Position numbers and translations under genes: made by a program | Source of the DNA: Colimorpha sp045597845 | GTDB taxonomy: Bacteria > Bacteroidota > Bacteroidia > Bacteroidales > P3 | Reading direction: 5' to 3' | DNA: 20,784 nt | Assembly: GCA_045597845.1 (NCBI GenBank) | Contig: JAZLKZ010000022.1 | Span: 1-20,784 of the forward strand | The notes under the pieces: model-generated | Databases searched by the model: none | Told to the model about the DNA's origin: nothing | The model's input: only the letters and a program-made list of their open reading frames with translations | Part shown: positions 7,288 through 15,329 of the stretch, in pieces | Layout of the letters: each line of letters begins with the position of its first letter | Position numbering within the stretch: position 1 is the stretch's first letter

Positions 7288-8103
7288 ATGACCAACAAAA
7301 ATCTAGAACCTAAAGCAACCGCTCTCAAAATGCATAAATTTGGATGGCTTCCCGACCTTCCCGACGAGAGGGATTATGTTTACGAAGCTCCATTGAAATT
7401 GCGTAGCGCTAGCGATTTCCCATCGAAAGTAGACCTCAGGAAGATCTGTCCGCCCGTGTTCAACCAAGGCGAGTTGGGAAGTTGTACGGCGAATTCGCTG
7501 CTTGCTGCCGTGGAATGTTGCAAAAGGTTGCAAGGGCAGAAAAAAACAAAGAGATTGTCGAGGCTTTTCCTGTATTACAACGAGCGCGTGATGATGGACA
7601 CTGTGTTGTCGGACAGCGGCGCATACCTGAGAGACGGCGTCAAGTCATTGAACAAGCAAGGCGTGTGCCTCGAAAAAGACTGGACTTATTCGAAGAGCAC
7701 CAAACCTAGCGCAAAATACGCCAAAGAACCGCCCAAAGAATGCTACGAGTCGGCTCTCGACAACCAGATCTTGTCGTATTGGCGCATCAATGCGAACATG
7801 TTCGACATCCGCGCCTGCCTTGCAGACGGATATCCATTCGTGTTTGGTTTCTCGGTATACTCCAGCTTCATGTCGGAAGAGGTCGCCAAGACTGGCATCA
7901 TGCCCATGCCTGAGAAAGGCGAGTCGATGCTTGGTGGACATGCCGTGATGGCAGCGGGCTATGACAACGACAGAAGATTGCTCCTCGTGCGCAACTCCTG
8001 GGGCAAGGAATGGGGCGACAAGGGTTATTTCTGGATGCCCTACGACTACATCTCAAAGACCAAGAACTGCGCTGATTTTTGGACAATCAGGCTGGTGGAA
8101 TGA
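7288..8103 (+). CDS. Papain-like (C1A) cysteine protease
   Basis: A 271-residue protein with a complete papain catalytic set. It has QGELGSCTAN with oxyanion-hole Gln 60 and nucleophile Cys 66, GGHAV with His 218, and RNSWG with Asn 236, followed by WGDKGYFWMPYDY. The short leader (GWLPDLPDERDYVYEAP, 19-35) is a feature of bacterial single-domain C1A peptidases, and there is no long inhibitory propeptide. No Sec signal or lipobox is visible, so the enzyme appears to stay in the cytoplasm or to leave by a non-classical route. The I42-type inhibitor directly upstream presumably restrains it. An alternative start at 7330 would remove 14 residues. Substrate unknown. Confidence 0.88.
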   Translation: MTNKNLEPKATALKMHKFGWLPDLPDERDYVYEAPLKLRSASDFPSKVDLRKICPPVFNQGELGSCTANSLLAAVECCKRLQGQKKTKRLSRLFLYYNERVMMDTVLSDSGAYLRDGVKSLNKQGVCLEKDWTYSKSTKPSAKYAKEPPKECYESALDNQILSYWRINANMFDIRACLADGYPFVFGFSVYSSFMSEEVAKTGIMPMPEKGESMLGGHAVMAAGYDNDRRLLLVRNSWGKEWGDKGYFWMPYDYISKTKNCADFWTIRLVE

Positions 8104-8111
8104 TATGCCAA

Positions 8112-8231
8112 ATGAAAAACGAACAGCTTTTGAAGATCAGTGCCTCACTCAATAATTCGCAGTATGTGTTGAAGCTGGTATTGAAAAATAGTGAGCTGAA
8201 GCAAACTTTTGGAGAATTGCTGGCGGCATGA
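8112..8231 (+). CDS. Possible small protein (39 aa)
   Basis: A 39-codon frame begins 8 nt after the protease stop and encodes a Lys/Leu-rich peptide (MKNEQLLKISASLNNSQYVL at the start, ending FGELLAA). It has an amphipathic helical look, no signal peptide and no recognised family. It sits between the protease and rhuM, in a 184-nt gap without a clear promoter. It may be a real small gene, the relic of a longer one, or chance. Confidence 0.3.
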   Translation: MKNEQLLKISASLNNSQYVLKLVLKNSELKQTFGELLAA

Positions 8232-8287
8232 CAGGAGAATCGTCTAAAATTACATGCAGGTATTAGCTGAATATTAGAAGATTAGAT

Positions 8288-9313
8288 ATGGAACAAAATA
8301 TAGAAAACACCGGCGACATCATCATCTATCAGACCGAGGACGGTTTGACGAAGATCAATGTAAAATTGGACAACGATACCGTATGGCTCAACCAGCAGCA
8401 GATGGCAGAGCTATACCAAAGTTCGAGATCCAATGTGGTAGAACACATCAAACACATTTACGAAGAAGGTGAACTAAGCGCTGAGGCAACTTGTCGGAAT
8501 TTCCGACAGGTTCGGTTGGAAGGGAACAGAGAGGTAAGCAGGGAGCAGCCTTTTTACAATCTCGATATGATTATTTCGCTTGGATACCGCATCAAATCTG
8601 CTATTGCCACTCGTTTTCGCATCTGGGCTACACAGCGGTTGAAGGAGTATATGATTAAAGGCTTCACGATGGACGACGAGCGGCTGAAAGGTAACGGCGG
8701 TGGCAGCTATTGGAAAGAACTGCTCGACCGCATTCGTGACATTCGCTCTTCTGAAAAAGTGCTATACCGCCAGGTGCTTGACCTCTATGCCACCAGCGTG
8801 GATTATGATCCCAAGAGTGATGAATCCATCCATTTTTTCAAAGTAGTTCAGAACAAACTGCACTATGCCGCCCATGGTCATACTGCTGCCGAAGTCATTT
8901 ACGAACGCGCCGATGCGGAAAAGCCTTTTATGGGATTGACCACCTTTTCGGGTGAGCTGCCTGCGCTGAAAGACATTGGCATTGCCAAAAACTATCTGAA
9001 CGAAAACGAATTGAAGATTTTGAACAACCTTGTTTCCGGTTATTTCGATTTGGCCGAAATCAATGCGCTTGAACATAAGCCCATGTACATGAGTGATTAC
9101 ATTCACCAGTTGGATTCGGTGCTTACTTCTGGCAACCGTCCGTTGCTTGAAGGTGCGGGCACAGTAAGTCACGCCCAAGCCTTGGAGAAGGCCACCGCCG
9201 AGTACCGCAAATACCAGACCAACACGCTTTCGCCCGTGGAAGAGGCCTATTTGGAGACCGTAAAGGAGACTGCCAAGCTGGTGAAGAAGAGCGCTAAAAG
9301 CAAGAAGCAATGA
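8288..9313 (+). CDS. rhuM: RhuM-family (Virulence_RhuM) protein
   Basis: A 341-residue protein matching the RhuM family almost end to end. It has the DGLTKINVKLDNDTVWLNQQQMAELY opening (winged-helix-like), VVEHIKHIYEEGEL, NLDMIISLGYRIKS, RFRIWATQRLKEYMIKGFTMDDERLKG, and the C-terminal half with VQNKLHYAAHGHTAAEVIYERADA and FDLAEINALEHKPMYMSDY. The name comes from a Salmonella island gene. In many genomes rhuM sits inside type I restriction-modification loci, but its biochemical role is not settled. Here its stop overlaps an ATG (ATGA) opening a 10-residue relic, and a fused R-M-S gene follows about 400 nt on. The length is normal for the family, with no sign of damage. Confidence 0.9.
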   Translation: MEQNIENTGDIIIYQTEDGLTKINVKLDNDTVWLNQQQMAELYQSSRSNVVEHIKHIYEEGELSAEATCRNFRQVRLEGNREVSREQPFYNLDMIISLGYRIKSAIATRFRIWATQRLKEYMIKGFTMDDERLKGNGGGSYWKELLDRIRDIRSSEKVLYRQVLDLYATSVDYDPKSDESIHFFKVVQNKLHYAAHGHTAAEVIYERADAEKPFMGLTTFSGELPALKDIGIAKNYLNENELKILNNLVSGYFDLAEINALEHKPMYMSDYIHQLDSVLTSGNRPLLEGAGTVSHAQALEKATAEYRKYQTNTLSPVEEAYLETVKETAKLVKKSAKSKKQ

Positions 9314-9342
9314 ACGAACTACACATAGATAAAACCCACTAG
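9310..9342 (+). pseudogene. Possible relic of an hsdS start
   Basis: An ATG overlapping the rhuM stop opens a frame of only 10 residues, MNELHIDKTH, ended by TAG. The wording resembles the usual beginning of type I specificity subunits (M..L.IDK..W..VKFGD), and hsdS commonly follows rhuM in intact type I loci. The rest of such a gene is absent. The reading rests on ten residues and is an inference. Confidence 0.3.
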
Positions 9343-9408
9343 AAGATACACAGGTTAAAGGTGCAAGAGTTTCTTACAAGTTCAAAGTGAACCGAAAAGG
9401 AAAAACCG

Positions 9409-9416
9409 TATTTTTG
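9409..9416 (+). promoter_or_regulatory. -7 box upstream of the long hairpin and R-M-S gene
   Basis: TATTTTTG is a perfect TAnnTTTG match. If used, transcription would begin near 9424, pass through the long inverted repeat and reach the R-M-S gene after a leader of about 300 nt. No clear -33 element is seen. Confidence 0.5.
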
Positions 9417-9475
9417 CAATCGTAACACGACAAAACACATAATCTTAATCCTACAACAAGTAAAAGAAACAATTT

Positions 9476-9670
9476 AACTGACATATTATAAAACATAGCG
9501 TTTGCTATTTATTCGAGATGCTCTGGAAATTTGGCGATTAAAGGATGTCCATCATTGAATAAGTTCAGTAAACGTCCATGCTTAAGCGTGGATGGAACTT
9601 ATTTGATGGACGGGTTACGCCAAATACCTCAGAGCTCAATAAGCAAAGTTCACGCTTTTCTTATGTAGTT
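9476..9670. repeat. Long imperfect inverted repeat / structured leader (about 195 nt)
   Basis: Matched blocks from outside to the apex are: AACT-ACATA (9476-9485 with 9662-9670), AGCGT (9497-9501 with 9652-9656), TTTGCT (9501-9506 with 9642-9647), ATTCGAG/CTCAAT (9511-9517 with 9635-9640), GCTCTGG (9520-9526 with about 9626-9634), ATTTGGCG (9529-9536 with 9618-9625), GTCCATCA (9547-9554 with 9604-9611), AATAAGTTC (9558-9566 with 9595-9603), and an 18-nt apical near-palindrome at 9575-9592 with one G-T pair. The blocks are collinear and nested, so the whole folds as one long bulged hairpin. No coding frame of note lies inside. This hairpin fills most of the 417-nt gap between rhuM and the R-M-S gene. 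Confidence 0.75.
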
Positions 9671-9730
9671 TGAGGCATTTGTTGTGTACCTGCATCATCG
9701 GTAAGTGGCAAAACTGGAAAAGCAAAACGC

Positions 9731-12700
9731 ATGATAACAAAAGATAACTTACCGAAAGTACTAGATTGCCTGGGCTTCGATAAACATGGCAAAGTATTTA
9801 GCAAGCATTATAATGGAGCAAATTGTGATATAACAATCGACTTCGAAAAAGAACGAATCAAATATCCATCAAGCATTGACACGGGAGCAAATACAACTAC
9901 CAATTTCAGTCAAGAGGAGAATTTTGTCGTCTTGGAGTGTGTAAACAGATTGTTAGAGAAAGGATACAAACCCGAAAACATTTTCCTTGAAAAAACATGG
10001 ACACTTGGACATACAGGAAAAAGCGGTAGGGCAGATATTACCGTTTATGACAAAACTAACAGCGCCTATTTAATAATTGAGTGCAAACGCGCAGGTAACG
10101 ATTACAAAGAAGCCCGAAAGGAATTGTTTGAAGACCCTGCTGGAAAACAATTATTCAGTTACTGGGCGCAGGCTCGTTCAACGCGATGGCTGCAATTATA
10201 TGCTTCTGATTATGACGAGGAAAAGGATGCCATAACATTCAAAGAAGAAATCGTTAGGAGTTTTGATGACAAAAATGTCGAGTTATTGGCAAAGGAAGAA
10301 GATTCTATACTGCTTTACAAAAAGGCATCAACGGCTGAAGACTTCTTTGTTGTTTGGGACGAGACCTATTCAAAAAAGGTTTATCACAATATTATTTTTG
10401 GAGATGATTCCGTTGCCTATAACATTGGTGACCAACCCATCAAAAACAAAGATTTAAAAAAGTTCAAAAAAGAAGATGGCATCACCGATTCGTTTCGCGA
10501 GATACTTCGTCACAACAGCATTAGTGACAAAGAAAACGCTTTCAACAAATTGCTTTCTCTTTTCATTTGCAAGTTTGTTGACGAGGAAAGACATCGTGAC
10601 GAAAACGACATAATGGATTTCCAATACATAGATGGGACCGACAATTATTACTCTCTATATGAGAGATTATTGGCACTGTTCCAAATCGGAATGAAAGAAT
10701 ACCTAAAAGAAGAAGTGTTTTATCTTGATAATGACTACATTAGGAAAACCCTTGACCAATTCACGGGGAAAAAGCGAAAAGCATTGGAAGAGGAATTGGT
10801 TGACAAATTCCAAAAAACAAAGATGTTGTCTTGTCAAGTATTCGCTTTCAGAGAAGTTTACAATGAAAAGTTATTTCTTCAAAACGGGAAAGTGTTGGTT
10901 GAAGTGGTGGAATTGTTTCAAAACTACAAACTTGCCTATACAAGCAAGGACCAATTCTTGGGAGAACTCTTTGAAAACCTGTTGGATCAAGGTTTCAAGC
11001 AGGAGGCAGGGCAATTCTTTACGCCTGTTCCCATCACTCGTTTTGTGTGGAATTCTCTACCGCTTGAAAGGTATTTGTCTTCCACAGTTCCCACATTACC
11101 CAAAGTTATAGATTTCGCCTGTGGTTCTGGACATTTTCTTACCGAGGGAGTCTCTGCTATATCAGACAGCATTAAAGAAATTGAGGATAAGAACATATCT
11201 GAATCGTTTTACGGTATCGACAAAGACAACCGGTTGGCTCGTGTGAGCAAAGTGGCCATGCTTCTGAATGGTGCCGCAAATGCCCACATAAAACCTGGCG
11301 ATGGACTTGAACATGATTATGATTTTCTTGGAGAGCTTAACTCTTTCGATATTCTTGTGGCAAATCCACCTTACAGCGTTGACGCATTCAAAACCCATGA
11401 AAGCCGCAAGGTGCAAAACGCATACGAAACAATAAAACTGATGTCGTTCAATTGCGGCGACATTCAAAATGTCTTTATCGAGCGCATGCATCATCTTTTG
11501 AAGCCCAAAGGAATTGCCGCCATAGTCATGCCATCGGCTTTGCTGAGCAACACCGAGGCGTCTGACATTAAAACCCGAGAGATTCTGCTGCATAATTTCT
11601 ATATCCGTTGCATAGCCAGTTTTGGAGGAAAGACTTTTGGCAAAACATCCACAAATACCATCATACTCTTCTTGGAACACTTTGATTTCCCGCCTCAAAA
11701 AGCAAAACTGCTGAAAGATAGTGCAACTGCAATTGTGAATGGAGAAAACCTTGACGATTGGAAAGATGCCGATTTGTTCAATGAATACTTGAAAACAATT
11801 GACACCACGAAGGAATCCTATCTCCAATTTGTTTCCAAAGTTGAATCACTATTTGAGAACACTTTTGCGCCCTATTTTATGGAATATGAAACGGCATTCC
11901 GAAACCAAACAAGCACGAAGAAAGCACTTGAAAAGATTGTAGAAACTGAGCGGAAAGAGAAAGCGAAGCAACCACTCAAAAGAAACGAAAAAAGCAGTGA
12001 TGATCAGAAACAAATGCTTAACAATGAGTTTTTCGATTGGGTGAAAGAGATAGAGGAAAACAAGTTGCTAATCTTCGCGCTTACATATCAACAGCAAACG
12101 CTAATTATCACAGCACCTACTGACAATAACGAGCAAAAACGATTCTTGGGTTATACGAGCAGTGAACGACGTGGCAGCGAGGGATTGAAAGAAACTGGCG
12201 GTTTACTTACTAACATTTCAAATAGAAATGATGATCAGAAACTGGCATGGTTTGTCCGAAAAACCTTCAAGGGGGAACTGTGTAAAAACGATGAATTGGA
12301 AAAGTATGCTAAATATGTAAAGACATCCAACATGCTGAGTTTTTCAAAATCGACTTTTGACATGCAGATAAAACTCTCAGTTGACAAAAAGATTGAGGTT
12401 ATGAGCAAATATCCGTTGGTAAAATTGGGTGATATTGCAGATGTCCTTAAAGGTAAATCCATAACTTCTGCACAAGCAAAAGAAGGGAATATTAAGGTCG
12501 TTGCTGGTGGAATTGATTATGCCTATTTGCACAACGAATCAAACAGACCTGCTAATACAATTACAATTAGCGCAAGTGGTGCTAACGCAGGATTCGTCAA
12601 CTTTTGGGAAGAACCAATTTTCGCATCAGATTGCACGACGGTCAGAGGCAGAGACGATTTGCACACAAAGTTTTTGTTTAATTTCCTTTTCTCCATCCAG

Positions 12701-13426
12701 AATCAAATTTTTTCTTTACAAAAAGGGTCTGCACAGCCTCATGTTTATCCCGATGACATAAAACTAATACAAGTTCCAGATGTTGATGATAAACTTCAGG
12801 AACAAATCGTTTCTGAATGCGAGAAAGTCGATGACGAATACAATCATAGTCGTGTGTGTATAGAGGAAAACAAGAGAAAGATTTTAGGATTGCTTGAGAA
12901 GATACAAAGCAAATCAGGAATAAAGTATAAGGAACTACAAAGTCTTCTTGTTGGAATAAAAGGATACAAAACCAAAATAGCGGAAAACCAAATTATGCAA
13001 CAAGGCAAATATCCAGTTATTACACAAGAATCCGACAGGCTAATTGCTGGTTACACAAATGATGAAAATGTGATAGATGATTTACCACTCATTGTTTTTG
13101 GAGATCATAGTTGTACATTCAAATATGTCGATTTCCCATTTGTGCGCGGTGCTGATGGTACACATTTATTGAAAGTAGATGCAGGAACTTTACTCCCCAA
13201 GTTCTTGTATGAGTACTTGCAAACTGTTCAAATTGAAAATGCTGGTAAGTATGAAAGGCACTATAAATACTTGAAGCAGGTTATAGTTCCAATTCCATCA
13301 ATTAGTGACCAAGACCGCATTGTTTCAGAAATCGAAACTTACGAGCAGAAAATTTCAGAGGCAAAGACGGTGATGGCGGGTTGTGCGGAACGCAAGAAAC
13401 AGATTTTGGAGAAGTGGCTGAGATAG
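9731..13426 (+). CDS. Single-chain restriction-modification-specificity protein (type IIG/IIB-like)
   Basis: A 1231-residue cytoplasmic protein with three fused modules. Residues about 60-170 are an HSDR_N-like PD-(D/E)xK nuclease: GRADITVYD with Asp 102 and LIIECKRAG with Glu 117 and Lys 119. Residues about 250-700 are a type I HsdM-like N6-adenine methyltransferase: GQFFTPVPITRFVW (427-440), the SAM motif FACGSGHF (462-469) and the catalytic NPPY (545-548). From about residue 890 it looks like an HsdS subunit with two target-recognition regions, KYPLVKLGDIADVLKG onward and a second ending in a YERHYKYLKQVIVPIPSISDQDRIVSEIE segment, each followed by a helical spacer. No DEAD-box translocase is present, so it should cleave at a fixed distance, like the AloI-type single-chain enzymes. 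Its codon use is visibly more A/T-rich than the neighbouring operons, suggesting acquisition. Confidence 0.88.
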   Translation: MITKDNLPKVLDCLGFDKHGKVFSKHYNGANCDITIDFEKERIKYPSSIDTGANTTTNFSQEENFVVLECVNRLLEKGYKPENIFLEKTWTLGHTGKSGRADITVYDKTNSAYLIIECKRAGNDYKEARKELFEDPAGKQLFSYWAQARSTRWLQLYASDYDEEKDAITFKEEIVRSFDDKNVELLAKEEDSILLYKKASTAEDFFVVWDETYSKKVYHNIIFGDDSVAYNIGDQPIKNKDLKKFKKEDGITDSFREILRHNSISDKENAFNKLLSLFICKFVDEERHRDENDIMDFQYIDGTDNYYSLYERLLALFQIGMKEYLKEEVFYLDNDYIRKTLDQFTGKKRKALEEELVDKFQKTKMLSCQVFAFREVYNEKLFLQNGKVLVEVVELFQNYKLAYTSKDQFLGELFENLLDQGFKQEAGQFFTPVPITRFVWNSLPLERYLSSTVPTLPKVIDFACGSGHFLTEGVSAISDSIKEIEDKNISESFYGIDKDNRLARVSKVAMLLNGAANAHIKPGDGLEHDYDFLGELNSFDILVANPPYSVDAFKTHESRKVQNAYETIKLMSFNCGDIQNVFIERMHHLLKPKGIAAIVMPSALLSNTEASDIKTREILLHNFYIRCIASFGGKTFGKTSTNTIILFLEHFDFPPQKAKLLKDSATAIVNGENLDDWKDADLFNEYLKTIDTTKESYLQFVSKVESLFENTFAPYFMEYETAFRNQTSTKKALEKIVETERKEKAKQPLKRNEKSSDDQKQMLNNEFFDWVKEIEENKLLIFALTYQQQTLIITAPTDNNEQKRFLGYTSSERRGSEGLKETGGLLTNISNRNDDQKLAWFVRKTFKGELCKNDELEKYAKYVKTSNMLSFSKSTFDMQIKLSVDKKIEVMSKYPLVKLGDIADVLKGKSITSAQAKEGNIKVVAGGIDYAYLHNESNRPANTITISASGANAGFVNFWEEPIFASDCTTVRGRDDLHTKFLFNFLFSIQNQIFSLQKGSAQPHVYPDDIKLIQVPDVDDKLQEQIVSECEKVDDEYNHSRVCIEENKRKILGLLEKIQSKSGIKYKELQSLLVGIKGYKTKIAENQIMQQGKYPVITQESDRLIAGYTNDENVIDDLPLIVFGDHSCTFKYVDFPFVRGADGTHLLKVDAGTLLPKFLYEYLQTVQIENAGKYERHYKYLKQVIVPIPSISDQDRIVSEIETYEQKISEAKTVMAGCAERKKQILEKWLR

Positions 13427-13497
13427 TTATAGGTGTCCGAATCCAAAACAACGGTTAAAAACGTTAAAACTGTGTTTTAAAGATTTACACTTTCCAT

Positions 13498-13534
13498 TTG
13501 GGAACTTGGCACGATTTCACTTGGGAACTTGGCA
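13498..13534 (+). repeat. Direct repeat TTGGGAACTTGGCA, two copies
   Basis: The 14-nt sequence TTGGGAACTTGGCA occurs at 13498-13511 and 13521-13534, with a 23-nt period and a 9-nt spacer. It lies in the 173-nt gap between the R-M-S gene and the terminator of the acyl-CoA dehydrogenase operon. The function is not known. It may be a protein-binding tandem site or a recombination footprint. Confidence 0.7.
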
Positions 13535-13542
13535 AAACGGCC

Positions 13543-13576
13543 TGAAAAAAGACGCGACTCATTCAAGCCGCGTCTT
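13543..13576 (-). terminator. Terminator of the etfB-etfA-acyl-CoA dehydrogenase operon
   Basis: On the minus strand an 8-bp perfect stem (AAGACGCG at 13549-13556 with CGCGTCTT at 13569-13576) around a 12-nt loop is followed by a run of six T. It starts 24 nt beyond the dehydrogenase stop codon. Confidence 0.85.
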
Positions 13577-13599
13577 AGTTCAAATCAATTGAGTAAGAT

Positions 13600-15327
13600 T
13601 TACTCAGCAACCTCAGCAGCCTTCGCCCTGAAGTTCACCAGGTCTTCCTCGATGAAGTTCTTCACGTAGACGCTCTTGCCGATGACGTCTTCCTCGGCGG
13701 CGTGGACGTAGACGTTGGCCGACTGGGTGAAGAGGTGCGGGGCGTGGGTGGCGTCGTCCAAGATGAGGAGCGACATCATGATGTCGCCCGTCATGTCGTA
13801 GAGACGGCGGGCCAGGAAGTCCTGAACCTCCTGGTTGTTGGCGCCCTTCACGTAGTTGATGCTCTGCTCGTAGAGCTCCACGAGGGTGCGCACCGTGTTC
13901 TGCAAAGGCTTCAGGTCTTCAGAGACCTCATTCTCAAGCATTTCCTTCATGATGGTGAGGTAGGTGCCATTGGTAATGTAACGGATGGCGGCCACCACTT
14001 GTAACTGCGTCGTGCCTTCATAAATCGAGAAGATACGGGCATCGCGGTAGAGACGCTGGCACTTGTACTCCATGATGAAGCCCGAACCACCATGGATGCT
14101 GATGGCATCGTAGGCATTCTGGTTGGCATACTCGGAGTTCATGCCCTTGGCCAAAGGCGTGAAGGCATCGGCCAAACGGCTGTATTTCTTGCACTCGGCG
14201 TGTTCTTCGGGCGTCAATGGACGCTCGCGCTGGATGTCCTCAAGGCACTTGTAGATGTCGACGTAACGAGCCGTTTGATAGAGTAAGGAACGACCAGCGT
14301 CGATCTTGGCCTTCATACGCGAGAGCATGTCGTAGACAGCCGGGAACTCGATGATTCTCTTGTGGAACTGCTGACGCTCGCTGGCATATTTCAAGGCCTC
14401 GTTGTAGGCTTCTTGACCCAAGCCGACCGACTGGGCGGCGATGCCGAGACGGGCGCTGTTCATCAAAGCCATCACATACTTGATGAGGCCGAGACGGGTC
14501 TCACCGCAAAGTTCGGCCTTAGCGTTCTTGTAGGTCAACTCGCAGGTCGGGGAGCCGTGGATGCCCAATTTGTGCTCGATGTGGCGCACGTTGACGCCAC
14601 CCTGGCGCTTGTCGTAGATGAACATCGACAGGCCGCGACCGTCCTTCGTGCCTTCTTCTGAACGGGCCAACACGAGGTGGATGTCGGAGTCGCCATTGGT
14701 GATGAAACGCTTCACGCCGTTTAGCAGATAGCAGCCGTCCTTTTCGGAATAGGTGGCCTTCAGCATCACGCTCTGCAGGTCGGAACCGGCATCAGGCTCG
14801 GTGAGGTCCATTGACATGGTCTCGCCAGCACACACGCGCGGAATGTATTTCTTGCGCTGCTCCTCGTTGCCGAATTCATATAAGGTGTCGATGCATGACT
14901 GCAATGACCAGATGTTTTGGAAACCAGCATCGGCGCTGGCCACCATCTCACTCAGCATGGAGAAGACGGTGATGGGCAGGTTCAAGCCACCGTAACGGCG
15001 CGGCATGGAGACGCCCCAAAGCCCCCCCTTGGTGCAAGCATCGAGGTTCTCCACAGTCTTGGAGGCATATATCATGCGGCCATTCTCCAAATGCGGACCT
15101 TCGAGGTCGACGCTCTCGGAGTTGGGTTCAATAATGTTGGCGGTGATGTCGCCCGTGATGTCTAAAACGCGGCGGTAGTTTTCCATCGCGTCTTCGTAGT
15201 CGACGGGGGCGTCTTCGTAGGTTTCCTTGTCCGCAAAGTTGCGTTCCTTCAGCTCGACGATGCGCTTCATCAGCGGGTGGTCGAGGTAGAATTGCAGGTT
15301 CGGGTTATCGTTATAATAGTTTGCCAT
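13600..15327 (-). CDS. Acyl-CoA dehydrogenase (FAD-dependent, long form)
   Basis: A 575-residue flavoprotein. Core motifs include DLTEPDAGSDLQSVMLKA (flavin-contact region), LNGVKRFITNGDSD, LGIHGSPTCEL, and the IYEGTTQ motif with the probable catalytic base Glu 437. The first 60 residues and the C-terminal helical extension (about 470-560) are typical of the long dehydrogenases that carry the PF12806-type C-terminal domain, such as the DmdC-like group. It oxidises an acyl-CoA to the enoyl-CoA and passes electrons to ETF. The etfA gene ends 2 nt upstream of its start, so the three proteins are co-produced. The acyl substrate cannot be told from the sequence. No membrane ETF dehydrogenase is encoded nearby. 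Confidence 0.92.
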   Translation of the reverse strand: MANYYNDNPNLQFYLDHPLMKRIVELKERNFADKETYEDAPVDYEDAMENYRRVLDITGDITANIIEPNSESVDLEGPHLENGRMIYASKTVENLDACTKGGLWGVSMPRRYGGLNLPITVFSMLSEMVASADAGFQNIWSLQSCIDTLYEFGNEEQRKKYIPRVCAGETMSMDLTEPDAGSDLQSVMLKATYSEKDGCYLLNGVKRFITNGDSDIHLVLARSEEGTKDGRGLSMFIYDKRQGGVNVRHIEHKLGIHGSPTCELTYKNAKAELCGETRLGLIKYVMALMNSARLGIAAQSVGLGQEAYNEALKYASERQQFHKRIIEFPAVYDMLSRMKAKIDAGRSLLYQTARYVDIYKCLEDIQRERPLTPEEHAECKKYSRLADAFTPLAKGMNSEYANQNAYDAISIHGGSGFIMEYKCQRLYRDARIFSIYEGTTQLQVVAAIRYITNGTYLTIMKEMLENEVSEDLKPLQNTVRTLVELYEQSINYVKGANNQEVQDFLARRLYDMTGDIMMSLLILDDATHAPHLFTQSANVYVHAAEEDVIGKSVYVKNFIEEDLVNFRAKAAEVAE

Positions 15328-15329
15328 GA

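Noticed and set aside
9476..9670. Integron attC site as the explanation of the long hairpin
   Set aside because: The ends do not show the GTTRRRY/RYYYAAC core pair, there is no integrase or cassette array, and the arms are longer and more evenly paired than in attC sites.
13498..13534. CRISPR array
   Set aside because: There are only two copies with a 9-nt spacer and no cas genes.
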